Below, piece by piece: positions 1-7,120 of a stretch of 9,895 nucleotides of DNA (within the stretch, counting starts at the first letter, position 1; the number at the start of each line of letters is the position of its first letter). Where the stretch lies: NCBI GenBank assembly GCA_900549455.1, contig UROM01000060.1, positions 1 to 9,895 on the forward strand, written 5' to 3'. This stretch comes from an uncultured Collinsella sp. (GTDB lineage Bacteria; Actinomycetota; Coriobacteriia; Coriobacteriales; Coriobacteriaceae). The position numbers and the translations under genes are program-made. The notes below the pieces were generated by a model. It was not told where the DNA came from. It ran no database searches and saw nothing but the letters and a program-made list of their open reading frames with translations.

Positions 1-2
1 GC

Positions 3-2405
3 ATCTACACCGAGACCGCCTACACCGCCGTGGGCACAACGCGCGAGCGCGTGGTCGTGCAAAGTCTCTCCAAGGAGAACATCGATCAGCCGGTGCTGGT
101 GAGCGGCGATTTGCCCGAGAGCGCCGATGAAGTCGCGGTGACTTCGAAGTTCCTGAAGGCTTCGGGCAAAAAGCTCGGCGATACGGTGAGTTTTGCCGCC
201 AATGACGCGAGCTCGTCCAACCAAAGTGCCAAGGATCAGTTTGCCGCGGGCGATTACACCATTACGGCCGAGGTCCTCGATCCTACCGACGTGAGCTCCG
301 ACTCGACAGTCAACGCCTTTCGCGCTGCTTCGGCTGCGGACTATAAGTTCTATGTGAGCGAGGATGCCGCGACATCATCGTCCTACTCCGCGGTCCACGT
401 GATCGTCGAGGGAGCCAAGAGCCTCAACTCCTACTCGGATGCCTACACGGCAAAGATCAATGAGGTCAAGGGCAATATCGAGAAGATCCGCGAGGAGCGT
501 GAAAAGGCGCGCGTCCAGGAGCTGACGGTTGACACGCCGGCAAGCTTGGATGCGGCTGAGCGCCAGGCCGCCATGCTCTTTGGGATTGAGCAGGATAGCA
601 TCAACCGCATGGCCGAGGGCAGCGAGGAGCGCGTCCAAGCTCAGGCCGAGTTGGACCAGCGCCGCGCCGCCGCCGATCAGCAATTCGCCGATGCCCGCGC
701 CGAGCTTTCCAATCTGGGTGAATGCACTTGGTACATTCAGGACCGCGGTAACATCGCAAGCTACTCGAGCGTCGAGAGCGACAGTTCTTCGATCGAGGCC
801 ATCGCCACGGTGTTCCCGTTTATCTTCTTTATCGTCGCCGTGCTCATCAGCCTCACCACCGCCACGCGCATGGTCGAGGAGGAGCGCACGCTTATTGGCC
901 TGTACAAGGCGCTTGGCTATTCACGCGAGCGCATCCTGTCCAAATACGTGGACTATGCGCTGTGGGCATGTCTGATCGGCGGCGTGCTCGGCAACATCAT
1001 CGGCTTTGTGGGCCTGCCACTGTTCTTGTTTACGGTGTTCGACGACATGTACTCGCTGCCCCAGATGCTGCTTTCGTACGATATCGTGTCTTCACTCGTG
1101 TCGGTGGCGCTGTTTGCCGTGGGCGTGGTGGGTGCTACGATTATCGCCTGCCGCCACGAGATGGCCGAGACCCCAGCCTCGCTCATGCGTCCCAAGGCCC
1201 CGCGCGCCGGCTCGCGCATTCTGCTCGAGCATATCGGCTTTATCTGGCGCCGCATGGGCTTCTTAAACAAGGTCGCTGCACGCAACCTATTCCGCTACAA
1301 AAAGCGCGCCTTTATGACCATCTTCGGTATCGCGGGCTGTACGGCGCTTGTGATCTGCGGTATGGGCATCCGCGATACGTCGGTGGCGCTTTCGCCCAAG
1401 CAGTATGGGCATATCACGCGCTACGACCTGCTGGCGGTCGCCAATCCCGACGATTTTTCACAGACGTGCGCGGCATTGGATGGGCGCAGCGCGTCCAATG
1501 ATTCCAACGTGACCGTGACTTCGACGCTGCCGATTATGACCGACAACGTCACCTTTACATTTGGCGGCAAGAGCGAGACTGTGCAGCTGATCGTGGTGCC
1601 CGATGACCGCACGAGTGACTTGGGCGATTACGTGCGTCTGGAGGATGAGTCCAAAGAACCGCTGCCTTTGCGTGACGGAGACGTGTATCTGAGCAAAAGT
1701 TCACAGCTGGTGCTGGGGATTCAGCCGGGCGATACGGCTCACGTCCAGGATTCGTCGCTCAATGTTGCCAAGGTCAAAGTCAGCGACATTTCGCTCAACT
1801 ATCTGGGCAACACGCTTTATATGACGCAGAGCACCTATGAGCGCACGTTCGGCCGAAGCGCGCGTCTTAACGGCATCTTTGCACTGCTCAAGGGTTCGTC
1901 GGCCGACCAGATTGCGTTTAGCAAGAATCTTAAGAGTGACGGTTGGCTTACGATTTCGAGTACGGCCGAGCATTGGGAAAACTATGAGGCAAACTTTACG
2001 ATTATCAATTCGGTCGTGGTGCTCGTGACCTTTATGGCGGCGTGCCTGTCGTTTGTGGTGGTGTTTACGCTGTCCAACACGAATATCTCCGAGCGCGAGC
2101 GCGAGCTGGCGACCATTAAGGTGTTGGGCTTCCGTCGCGGTGAGGTGCACCATTACGTCAACAAGGAGACGTTGATCCTCACGGCGATCGGCGCTGCGCT
2201 GGGCGTTCCACTGGGTGGTGCGTTGGCCGAGAGCTTTACGTACATCCTGCAGATGCCGTCGCTGTACTTTGACGTCGAGGTCGAGCCGCTAAGCTACGTG
2301 CTCGCCGTGGTGCTTTCCTTTGGCTTTACGTTTATCGTCAACCTCGCTACCAATCGTACCCTCAACAAGATTGACATGGTCGGTGCCCTCAAGAGCGCCG
2401 AGTAA
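3..2405 (+). CDS. FtsX/MacB-type ABC transporter permease, 5'-truncated
   Basis: Membrane subunit of an ABC transporter of the FtsX/MacB (MacB_PCD plus FtsX) type. Such permeases work with a separate ATPase and usually export or release lipoproteins, peptides or antibiotics, or act mechanically at the envelope. The reading frame is open to the left edge, so the first membrane segment and true start are missing; the GTG at 30 is internal. Numbering from that codon: an extracytoplasmic region rich in charged coiled-coil sequence (about 130-230), three membrane segments (about 258-278, 311-336, 352-374) with the FtsX signature TRMVEEERTLIGLYKALGYS, a fourth segment (about 428-446) opening the second half, a second outer domain (about 450-655), then three more segments (658-682, 713-738, 753-772) with the repeated signature SERERELATIKVLGF. 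This is the duplicated FtsX architecture. The partner ATPase is probably upstream, outside the window. The stop is followed at once by a dispersed repeat and a terminator. Family is sure; substrate is unknown. Confidence 0.93.
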   Translation: MYTETAYTAVGTTRERVVVQSLSKENIDQPVLVSGDLPESADEVAVTSKFLKASGKKLGDTVSFAANDASSSNQSAKDQFAAGDYTITAEVLDPTDVSSDSTVNAFRAASAADYKFYVSEDAATSSSYSAVHVIVEGAKSLNSYSDAYTAKINEVKGNIEKIREEREKARVQELTVDTPASLDAAERQAAMLFGIEQDSINRMAEGSEERVQAQAELDQRRAAADQQFADARAELSNLGECTWYIQDRGNIASYSSVESDSSSIEAIATVFPFIFFIVAVLISLTTATRMVEEERTLIGLYKALGYSRERILSKYVDYALWACLIGGVLGNIIGFVGLPLFLFTVFDDMYSLPQMLLSYDIVSSLVSVALFAVGVVGATIIACRHEMAETPASLMRPKAPRAGSRILLEHIGFIWRRMGFLNKVAARNLFRYKKRAFMTIFGIAGCTALVICGMGIRDTSVALSPKQYGHITRYDLLAVANPDDFSQTCAALDGRSASNDSNVTVTSTLPIMTDNVTFTFGGKSETVQLIVVPDDRTSDLGDYVRLEDESKEPLPLRDGDVYLSKSSQLVLGIQPGDTAHVQDSSLNVAKVKVSDISLNYLGNTLYMTQSTYERTFGRSARLNGIFALLKGSSADQIAFSKNLKSDGWLTISSTAEHWENYEANFTIINSVVVLVTFMAACLSFVVVFTLSNTNISERERELATIKVLGFRRGEVHHYVNKETLILTAIGAALGVPLGGALAESFTYILQMPSLYFDVEVEPLSYVLAVVLSFGFTFIVNLATNRTLNKIDMVGALKSAE

Positions 2406-2453
2406 TCCGCCAAAAAGGGACAGGTTTATTTTGGCAGGTTTTATCTGGGCAAA
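2404..2453 (+). repeat. Dispersed palindromic repeat, copy A
   Basis: One of three same-strand copies of an element of about 50 bases (others at 6904 and 9171). It consists of an inverted repeat with 12-base arms (consensus AACCTGCCAAAA and its complement), a 13-base loop AGGGACAGGTTTA, and a conserved tail TTATCTGGGCAAA. This copy overlaps the last two bases of the permease stop codon. Its left arm has two changes from consensus, one of which keeps a wobble pair. The loop core GGGACAGGTTTATTTT resembles REP-type repeats seen in several bacteria that are mobilised by RAYT transposases; that link is inference. Confidence 0.85.
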
Positions 2454-2489
2454 CGCCGGGCACCTACGGGCGACCCGGCGTTTGTTGCT
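2451..2489 (+). terminator. Rho-independent terminator of the permease gene
   Basis: Perfect 10-bp stem AAACGCCGGG / CCCGGCGTTT (2451-2460 with 2474-2483), 13-base loop, followed by TTTGTTGCTTTG. It overlaps the tail of repeat copy A by three bases and is the first strong hairpin after the permease stop. The T-tract is interrupted, so strength is uncertain. Confidence 0.65.
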
Positions 2490-2555
2490 TTGCTATCTTC
2501 TGCTCGCAAGCGTGGATGAGAGGCCCTCTTTAGCCTTCGAGATTGGGCTTGAATG

Positions 2556-2731
2556 GGTCGTATGCCACAAAACGGGCCTATCTACTACGTTTAATTGGAT
2601 ACCCTCAACCATGCCGGGGAAACGAAAAATAAAACCGCAGGTAGAAGGCCTGTCGATTTTCGAAAAAGGCGGTCATGGTTGGCCTCATCGAGTTAAACGT
2701 AGTAGATGGCCCCTTTTCGTGGCGGACCATC
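2556..2731. repeat. Long imperfect inverted repeat I
   Basis: Two arms of about 60 bases (2556-2615 and 2671-2731) around a central loop of about 55 bases. The best block pairs 2565-2594 with 2693-2722, 26 of 30 positions, including a perfect 15-bp stretch ATCTACTACGTTTAA (2580-2594 with 2693-2707). A second short block, CAACCATG (2606-2613), pairs with 2674-2681. The loop contains further weak complementarity. No coding function is supported: short ORFs across it simply read the palindrome. It could be a degenerate MITE-like or REP-like element, or a structured RNA. Copies elsewhere in the genome cannot be checked from here. Confidence 0.8.
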
Positions 2732-2774
2732 AAACGAACGCCGACGCTTGTGCTGTAGCCGCTCCGATCATTCG

Positions 2775-2845
2775 TAAGTTGCGGTGGAATAGTTCCTAGA
2801 TTCAGCCATTTGCGGGCTAAGCAGGAACTATTCCACCGCAACTTA
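2775..2845. repeat. Perfect 23-bp inverted repeat II
   Basis: The 23 bases at 2775-2797 are the exact reverse complement of 2823-2845, with a 25-base loop that holds a further short AGCC/GGCT pairing. Neither side carries a T-tract beyond the stem, and the arms are far longer than a normal terminator needs. No target-site duplication is evident. It lies in the gene-free stretch between the permease and the convergent phosphofructokinase gene. Confidence 0.88.
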
Positions 2846-2911
2846 ATTTCAGACCAGGCATCCGCAGCAAGAAGGCGAATAGCCTCGGCCTCCCTAGTTA
2901 CCGCAGGAGGC

Positions 2912-3020
2912 CCCAGGGCTTACCTCCCAAATCTTTCCGCAGGACGGAAGGACCCCGCCGCGCGAAGCGCACGGCGGGGTCCTGACATGTCCGAGGACGA
3001 TTTGGGAGGTAAGCCCTGGG
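2912..3020. repeat. Nested inverted repeat III, downstream of pfk
   Basis: The outer arms are a perfect 21-bp inverted repeat (2912-2932 with 3000-3020); a further GGAG/CTCC pairing (2906-2909 with 3023-3026) extends it past a small internal loop. Inside sits a second perfect 12-bp GC-rich stem, AGGACCCCGCCG with its complement (2949-2960 and 2972-2983), itself with a short CGC-GAA-GCG tip. The element ends 29 bases beyond the phosphofructokinase stop codon and could terminate that gene, but only a TTCC follows the inner stem on the minus strand, so it is not a textbook terminator. The hairpin-within-hairpin form with sharp perfect arms resembles a MITE/REP-type element. No flanking duplication is seen. 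Confidence 0.87.
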
Positions 3021-3049
3021 AGCTCCGATGGGGGCGGTTCCAGCCGAGG

Positions 3050-4129
3050 CTATTCGTCGCCGAAGCTGATGCCCAGCGCCTTGGCCTCGCGCACCAGATC
3101 ACTCTGGGGGTCGACAAACTTGAGCTTGCCGGCGACATCCTCGAGCGGCATGTGGCACATTTTGCCGTCGCGCAGGGCAATCATGTAGCCAAACTCGCCG
3201 CGCAGGCAGCCGAGCGCTGCCTCGACGCCGCACTGAGTCGCAAAGATGCGGTCCTGGGCGTCGGGCTGACCGCCGCGCTGCGTGTGGCCGGGGATGGCGA
3301 CGCGGGTCTCGCGACCGGTCTTGGCCTCGATCTCCTTGGCGATGTCGTACACGATTGACGGGCTCGTGCGCTCGGCGAGCTTCTTCTTGTACTCCTTCTT
3401 GGGCAGCGCCGCGTCCTCCTTGGAGATAGCGCCCTCGGCGACGGCCACGATAGTAAAGCGGCTGCCGGTCTCCATGCGATGCTCGATGGTCTTGATGACG
3501 TTATCCATGTCGTAGGGAATCTCGGGAATCAAGATGACATCTGCGCCGCCCGCGACGCCGGCATACAGCGGGATCCAGCCAACCTTGTGGCCCATGATCT
3601 CGATAACGAACACGCGCCCGTGACTCGACGCGGTGGTGTGGATGTCGTCGATGCACTTGGTAGCGACGTCGATGGCGCTCGTAAAGCCAAACGTCAACTC
3701 GGTGCCCCAGGTGTCGTTATCGATGGTCTTGGGCAGCGCGATAACGTTGAGGCCCTCTTCGCGCAGGCGGTTGGCGGTCTTGGTGGATCCGTTGCCACCC
3801 AGCATAAACAGACAGTCGAGCTGCAGCTTATGATAGGTGTGGACCATTGCGGGCACCTTCTCGACGCCGTCGGCCTCGGGAGTGTCCAGGCGCTTGAACG
3901 GCGTACGGCTCGTGCCCAGGATGGTGCCGCCGCGGGTGAGGATGCCGCTAAAATCGGCGGGAGTCATGACACGGAATCTGCTGTAGATAAGGCCCTGGTA
4001 GCCGTCCTCAAAACCATAGATTTCGATAGGCTCTTCGCTGTTGGTCATAAGTGTTTTGACAATGCCGCGCATGGTGGCGTTGAGTGCCTGGCAGTCGCCG
4101 CCACTGGTAAGAAGACCGATCCTAAGCAT
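3050..4129 (-). CDS. pfkA: 6-phosphofructokinase, mixed ATP/PPi signature
   Basis: Phosphorylates fructose 6-phosphate to fructose 1,6-bisphosphate, the committed step of glycolysis, in the cytoplasm; 359 residues, slightly longer than the 320-residue E. coli enzyme. Landmarks: nucleotide loop GGDCQALNA (10-18), donor-site GGNGS (111-115), catalytic PKTIDND (133-139, with D137 as the likely base), sugar-phosphate residues R172, MGH (179-181), R276, and PGHTQRGG (280-287, with H282 and R285). Compared by eye with E. coli PfkA, the two donor-selecting positions are split: G114 matches ATP enzymes (Gly104) while K134 matches pyrophosphate enzymes (Lys at 124). N113 replaces the usual Asp103. This pattern belongs to a PFK group found in actinobacteria, spirochaetes and clostridia, so the donor cannot be fixed from sequence. 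Start: ATG preceded by GGAAGGA at good spacing; a TATAAC -10-like box lies at about 4150-4155 on this strand without a clear -35. Confidence 0.95.
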   Translation of the reverse strand: MLRIGLLTSGGDCQALNATMRGIVKTLMTNSEEPIEIYGFEDGYQGLIYSRFRVMTPADFSGILTRGGTILGTSRTPFKRLDTPEADGVEKVPAMVHTYHKLQLDCLFMLGGNGSTKTANRLREEGLNVIALPKTIDNDTWGTELTFGFTSAIDVATKCIDDIHTTASSHGRVFVIEIMGHKVGWIPLYAGVAGGADVILIPEIPYDMDNVIKTIEHRMETGSRFTIVAVAEGAISKEDAALPKKEYKKKLAERTSPSIVYDIAKEIEAKTGRETRVAIPGHTQRGGQPDAQDRIFATQCGVEAALGCLRGEFGYMIALRDGKMCHMPLEDVAGKLKFVDPQSDLVREAKALGISFGDE

Positions 4130-4167
4130 GATGAATCCTTCCGGGCAAGTTATAACATGCGCATAAG

Positions 4168-4200
4168 TTTACCCCCGCACACTGTTGACGCGGGGGTAAA
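4168..4200. promoter_or_regulatory. Perfect 11-bp palindrome upstream of pfkA
   Basis: TTTACCCCCGC (4168-4178) pairs exactly with 4190-4200 around an 11-base spacer. It sits between the hydrolase stop (4270) and the pfkA start (4129), just upstream of the candidate -10 box. There is no T-run on either side, so a factor-independent terminator is less likely than an operator or a 5' leader hairpin. It may still end the hydrolase transcript. Structure is certain; role is not. Confidence 0.6.
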
Positions 4201-4269
4201 ACGTGTTAGCTCAAGCGTATGGAAATGTAAACAACGTCAGGCGGGCGTAAGGTTGACGGGCCTGGCTCC

Positions 4270-5355
4270 TTACAGTGCGAAGGCGTCGACGTCGCCCCAG
4301 TGGCGGCGCAGCGTAATAGCGGCGGCGGGTTCGGTATTGTCAAAGACGACCGACCATTGCGTATTGCTGGTGATGTCTTCCGGATTGGGTTCTTGCGCTG
4401 CGGCACGCAGGGCTTCCCAGACAATCGTTTCGTCCTGGGCACCGACATGGGCGTCAAGAACATCGGCGATTGCGACGGCGCGCTCTTTACCATGGCCCAG
4501 CTCGCCATTCTTTTGGTTGGACAGCACTTCGTCGTCATAGCAGGCGTAGAAGTTCGTAACCTGGCGTACAGGAGTCGCTTTGAAAGCGCGGTCCGGATCG
4601 CGCGGGTCCCATTCTACTACGCGCGCGTCACCGGCGGCGTCGTTGATAAAGAAGTGGTAATCGCGTCCTGCCATGGCGTGCATGTCGTAGGCGAAAAGCA
4701 GGTCGACAGCTTCTTGCGTGGTGGCGGCACGGTCGAGCACCAGACGGATGGCGAGCGAGGTGTTGATGACGGGCCGTTGCGTGTCCTGGTCACAGGGCTT
4801 GGAATCCAGGGTGAGTACGGCAATGGACACGCCGCATTCGTTAACACCGTCGAGCTGGGCAAACGGGCCCATGAGTGCCGCGGCGCGTCCGGCGACGGAG
4901 TCAAGTGGAGTGTTATCGCCCAGGTTGTTAAGGGCGGCAAGCCCGATGGAAGCATAGCCGCCGCGTGGGTGATTGCGCACCAGCAGCGCCGAGGTGTCGT
5001 CCTTAAAGTCGTAATTGCGACCGGTGCGCACGCGGCCTTCGGCATCTACGGCGACAAAAGCGCTGCAGGCAAACTGGGGCGCCTGGACATGTGCCGGCAC
5101 ACCGGGCAGCACCTGCGCCACCACGGCATCGATGTAGGCCTGGTCGTCGCGCACGCCAGCGGCGATGATGCGATCGAGATCGTAGTCGTAGGCGATGTCG
5201 ATTGCGTACAGGTCATAGCCATCCGCGTAGCCGGTCAAGCGTTTGAGCGACGCGGCGGACTTGATTTGCTTGTGATAAACGATACCGGTGGCAGCGGCAA
5301 GGCCGACGGCGACTCCCGCGACACCGCAGGTGATGGCAATGTTACGTGGCTTCAT
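4270..5355 (-). CDS. Membrane-anchored linear amide C-N hydrolase (choloylglycine hydrolase family)
   Basis: Ntn-type cysteine hydrolase that cleaves linear amide bonds; relatives include bile salt hydrolases, penicillin V acylases and N-acyl homoserine lactone acylases. 361 residues. An N-terminal hydrophobic segment (about 5-27, after MKPRN) should direct it out of the cytoplasm, anchored or cleaved. The nucleophile is C97 in the motif FACSAF, which implies removal of about 96 residues during maturation. R113 and D116 in GRNYD fall at C+16 and C+19, exactly the spacing of Arg18 and Asp21 from Cys2 in the Clostridium bile salt hydrolase. GVNECG (170-175), N268 in VTNFY and R292 in GKERAV match the remaining conserved sites (N175 and R228 in that enzyme). 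T182 occupies the position that is Asn82 in bile salt hydrolases and Tyr82 in penicillin V acylases, so the substrate is open. Start ATG has GAGAGGAG upstream. It is divergent from the aminopeptidase gene. Confidence 0.88.
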   Translation of the reverse strand: MKPRNIAITCGVAGVAVGLAAATGIVYHKQIKSAASLKRLTGYADGYDLYAIDIAYDYDLDRIIAAGVRDDQAYIDAVVAQVLPGVPAHVQAPQFACSAFVAVDAEGRVRTGRNYDFKDDTSALLVRNHPRGGYASIGLAALNNLGDNTPLDSVAGRAAALMGPFAQLDGVNECGVSIAVLTLDSKPCDQDTQRPVINTSLAIRLVLDRAATTQEAVDLLFAYDMHAMAGRDYHFFINDAAGDARVVEWDPRDPDRAFKATPVRQVTNFYACYDDEVLSNQKNGELGHGKERAVAIADVLDAHVGAQDETIVWEALRAAAQEPNPEDITSNTQWSVVFDNTEPAAAITLRRHWGDVDAFAL

Positions 5356-5516
5356 GACGGCTCCTCTCGTCCTGTTAGCGCAATTGTCGCAAAAGGAGCG
5401 CGGGCATGATGGCTCAACTTGGTGAGTGGCGCGGAATTAAGCACGGAATGAAGAGTGCGGCGCTGGCGTGGCGGGGTATGCTGGAGGGGACCATCAACCC
5501 AGCGAAAGGGGAGAGC

Positions 5517-6902
5517 ATGACGGATCAGGAAACGCCCGAGCGCGCGCATGTGACGGCCGATGATATCGAGGCCGCCAACGACCTTATCGACTTTATCGAG
5601 GCATGCCCCAGCATGTTCCATACGGCGGCGACCATTATGGCCGAGCTCGACGAGGCGGGCTTTACCTACCTGCCCGAGAATGCGGCGTGGGACATCGAAC
5701 CGGGCGGGCGTTATTACACGCAGCGCAACACCTCGAGCGTTGTCGCCTTTAAGGTGGGCGAGGACCTGGCCGCGACGTGGGGCGAGGACGGCGTTGCCGG
5801 TGACTATCATTTTCAGCTCACGGCGTCGCACAGCGATTCGCCGACGTTTAAGGTCAAGGCCGTGCCTGAGCTTGACGGCGCGGGCGAGACGCTGCGCCTG
5901 AACACCGAGGCCTACGGCGGCATGATTGACTACACCTGGTTCGATCGTCCGCTGGCACTCGCGGGCCGCGTGCTGGTGCGCGAAGGCGACCGTATTGAGA
6001 GCCGTCTGCTTTCCACCGAGCGTGAGGTCGCTATTATCCCGAGCCTTGCCATCCATATGAACCGCGGCGTTAACGAGGGCTTTGCTCCCAACCGAGCCGT
6101 CGACCTGTGCCCACTCATCAGCACCGGCGAACTCAAGCAGGGAGATTTTGACGCCCTGATCGCCGACGAGTTGGACGTTGAGCCCGAGCAAATTTTGGGC
6201 CGCGATCTGTTCCTGGTCAATCGTCAGGATGCGCGCATTTGGGGCTGGGCTGACGAGTTTATCTCGACGCCCAAGCTCGACGACCTGGCCTGCGCCTACA
6301 CCTCGCTGCAGGCATTTTTGGGCGCCGAGAACGCGCACGATGTCTCGGTCTTCTGCTGCTTCGATAACGAGGAGGTTGGCTCCGAGACCAAGCAGGGCGC
6401 CATGTCGACGTTCTTGGCCGATGCATTGCGTCGCATTAACGGCTCGCTGGGCTTTGACGACGAGTCGTACCATCGCGCACTTGCCGCCTCGATGCTCGTG
6501 AGCTGCGACAATGCACATGCTGTGCACCCCAACCACGCCGAGAAGTGCGACGCTCGCAATCAGGTTGTGCTCAACGGCGGCATCGTCATCAAGGAAGCCG
6601 CCAATCAGCACTACTGCACCGATGCCTTTAGCCGCGCAGTGTTCCAGGCCATCTGCGATGACGCTGACGTGCCCACGCAGGCCTTCGCCAACAAGAGCGA
6701 CATGGCCGGCGGCTCCACGCTCGGCAATCTGTCCAATATGCAGGCGAGCATGCATGCCGTGGACGTGGGCCTGCCGCAGCTGGCCATGCACTCGAGCTAC
6801 GAGACCGGCGGCGTGCGCGACGTGATGTACGCCATCCGCGCCCTCACGGCCTTCTACGAGCGCAACCTAACCATCAACGGCGCCGAAAGCGTGGAGCTCT
6901 AA
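5517..6902 (+). CDS. apeB: M18 family metallo-aminopeptidase
   Basis: Cytoplasmic zinc aminopeptidase of the M18 family (aspartyl aminopeptidase/yeast Ape1 group), which removes N-terminal, often acidic, residues from peptides; usually a large dodecamer. 461 residues, typical for the family. The dinuclear metal site is complete: H105 (TASHSDSP), D255 (KLDDL), catalytic E285 and ligand E286 (FDNEEVGS), D331 (CDNAHAVHPN) and H425 (MHSSYET). The frame is open back to 5406, but I chose the ATG at 5517 because an AGGGGAG ribosome site sits directly before it and because family homology begins shortly after it; the 37 extra residues would read through the ribosome site and look like non-coding sequence. 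Transcribed away from the hydrolase over a 161-bp divergent gap in which I find no convincing promoter. It ends in repeat copy B and a strong terminator. The symbol is the usual one for bacterial M18 enzymes; exact specificity is not determined. Confidence 0.94.
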   Translation: MTDQETPERAHVTADDIEAANDLIDFIEACPSMFHTAATIMAELDEAGFTYLPENAAWDIEPGGRYYTQRNTSSVVAFKVGEDLAATWGEDGVAGDYHFQLTASHSDSPTFKVKAVPELDGAGETLRLNTEAYGGMIDYTWFDRPLALAGRVLVREGDRIESRLLSTEREVAIIPSLAIHMNRGVNEGFAPNRAVDLCPLISTGELKQGDFDALIADELDVEPEQILGRDLFLVNRQDARIWGWADEFISTPKLDDLACAYTSLQAFLGAENAHDVSVFCCFDNEEVGSETKQGAMSTFLADALRRINGSLGFDDESYHRALAASMLVSCDNAHAVHPNHAEKCDARNQVVLNGGIVIKEAANQHYCTDAFSRAVFQAICDDADVPTQAFANKSDMAGGSTLGNLSNMQASMHAVDVGLPQLAMHSSYETGGVRDVMYAIRALTAFYERNLTINGAESVEL

Positions 6903-6903
6903 A

Positions 6904-6953
6904 AACCTGCCAAAAAGGGACAGGTTTATTTTGCCAGGTTTTATCTGGGCAAA
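6904..6953 (+). repeat. Dispersed palindromic repeat, copy B
   Basis: Second copy of the element at 2404, beginning one base after the aminopeptidase stop codon. The left arm AACCTGCCAAAA (6904-6915) and loop match consensus; the right arm (6929-6940) carries a single G-to-C change that breaks one pair. The tail TTATCTGGGCAAA is identical to copy A. Like copy A it sits immediately downstream of a stop codon on the same strand. Confidence 0.87.
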
Positions 6954-6989
6954 TGCAAAGGATGAAACCGAACTAGATTGGTGATGCGT

Positions 6990-7026
6990 AGCCGCCGAGG
7001 TGCAATGTGCCTCGGCGGCTTTTTGT
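6990..7026 (+). terminator. Rho-independent terminator of the aminopeptidase gene
   Basis: Perfect 11-bp GC-rich stem AGCCGCCGAGG / CCTCGGCGGCT (6990-7000 with 7010-7020), a 9-base loop and a T-run TTTTTGT (the last stem T plus 7021 onward). A textbook structure that isolates the aminopeptidase from the toxin-antitoxin operon. Confidence 0.88.
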
Positions 7027-7066
7027 GCACGGAGCACGGCTAATACTAATTTATTGCTATACATGC

Positions 7067-7095
7067 TTTACGTATCTACCATAGTGTTTTATGAT
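7067..7095 (+). promoter_or_regulatory. Candidate promoter of the toxin-antitoxin operon
   Basis: TTTACG (7067-7072, 4 of 6 to the -35 consensus), a 17-base spacer and TATGAT (7090-7095, 5 of 6 to the -10 consensus), in an AT-rich stretch unlike its GC-rich surroundings. A short inverted repeat CATA-6-TATG (7080-7093) overlaps the -10 and could serve the ribbon-helix-helix antitoxin as an operator, as such operons are normally autoregulated; this is a guess. A strong AAGGAGG ribosome site (7110-7116) follows. Confidence 0.5.
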
Positions 7096-7120
7096 AATTC
7101 TGAAGTATTAAGGAGGGGCC

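Noticed and set aside
2320..2841. Short ORFs across the palindromes after the permease gene (about 159 and 78 codons)
   Set aside because: They read through a terminator and inverted repeats, lack ribosome sites, and have no domain signal.
2775..3020. Intact insertion sequence
   Set aside because: Inverted repeats are present but there is no transposase gene between or beside them and no target duplication visible.
3479..4540. 353-codon open frame antisense to pfkA and the hydrolase end
   Set aside because: Spans two real minus-strand genes and has no recognisable domain.
4300..5409. 369-codon open frame antisense to the hydrolase
   Set aside because: Shadow of the hydrolase gene, whose sense strand has the complete Ntn hydrolase motifs.
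5406..5516. N-terminal extension of the aminopeptidase by 37 residues
   Set aside because: The extension reads through a strong ribosome site immediately before the ATG at 5517 and has no family homology that I recognise.
5352..6791. 479-codon open frame antisense to the aminopeptidase
   Set aside because: Shadow frame in GC-rich DNA; composition is low-complexity and no motif is present, while the sense strand carries a full M18 active site.
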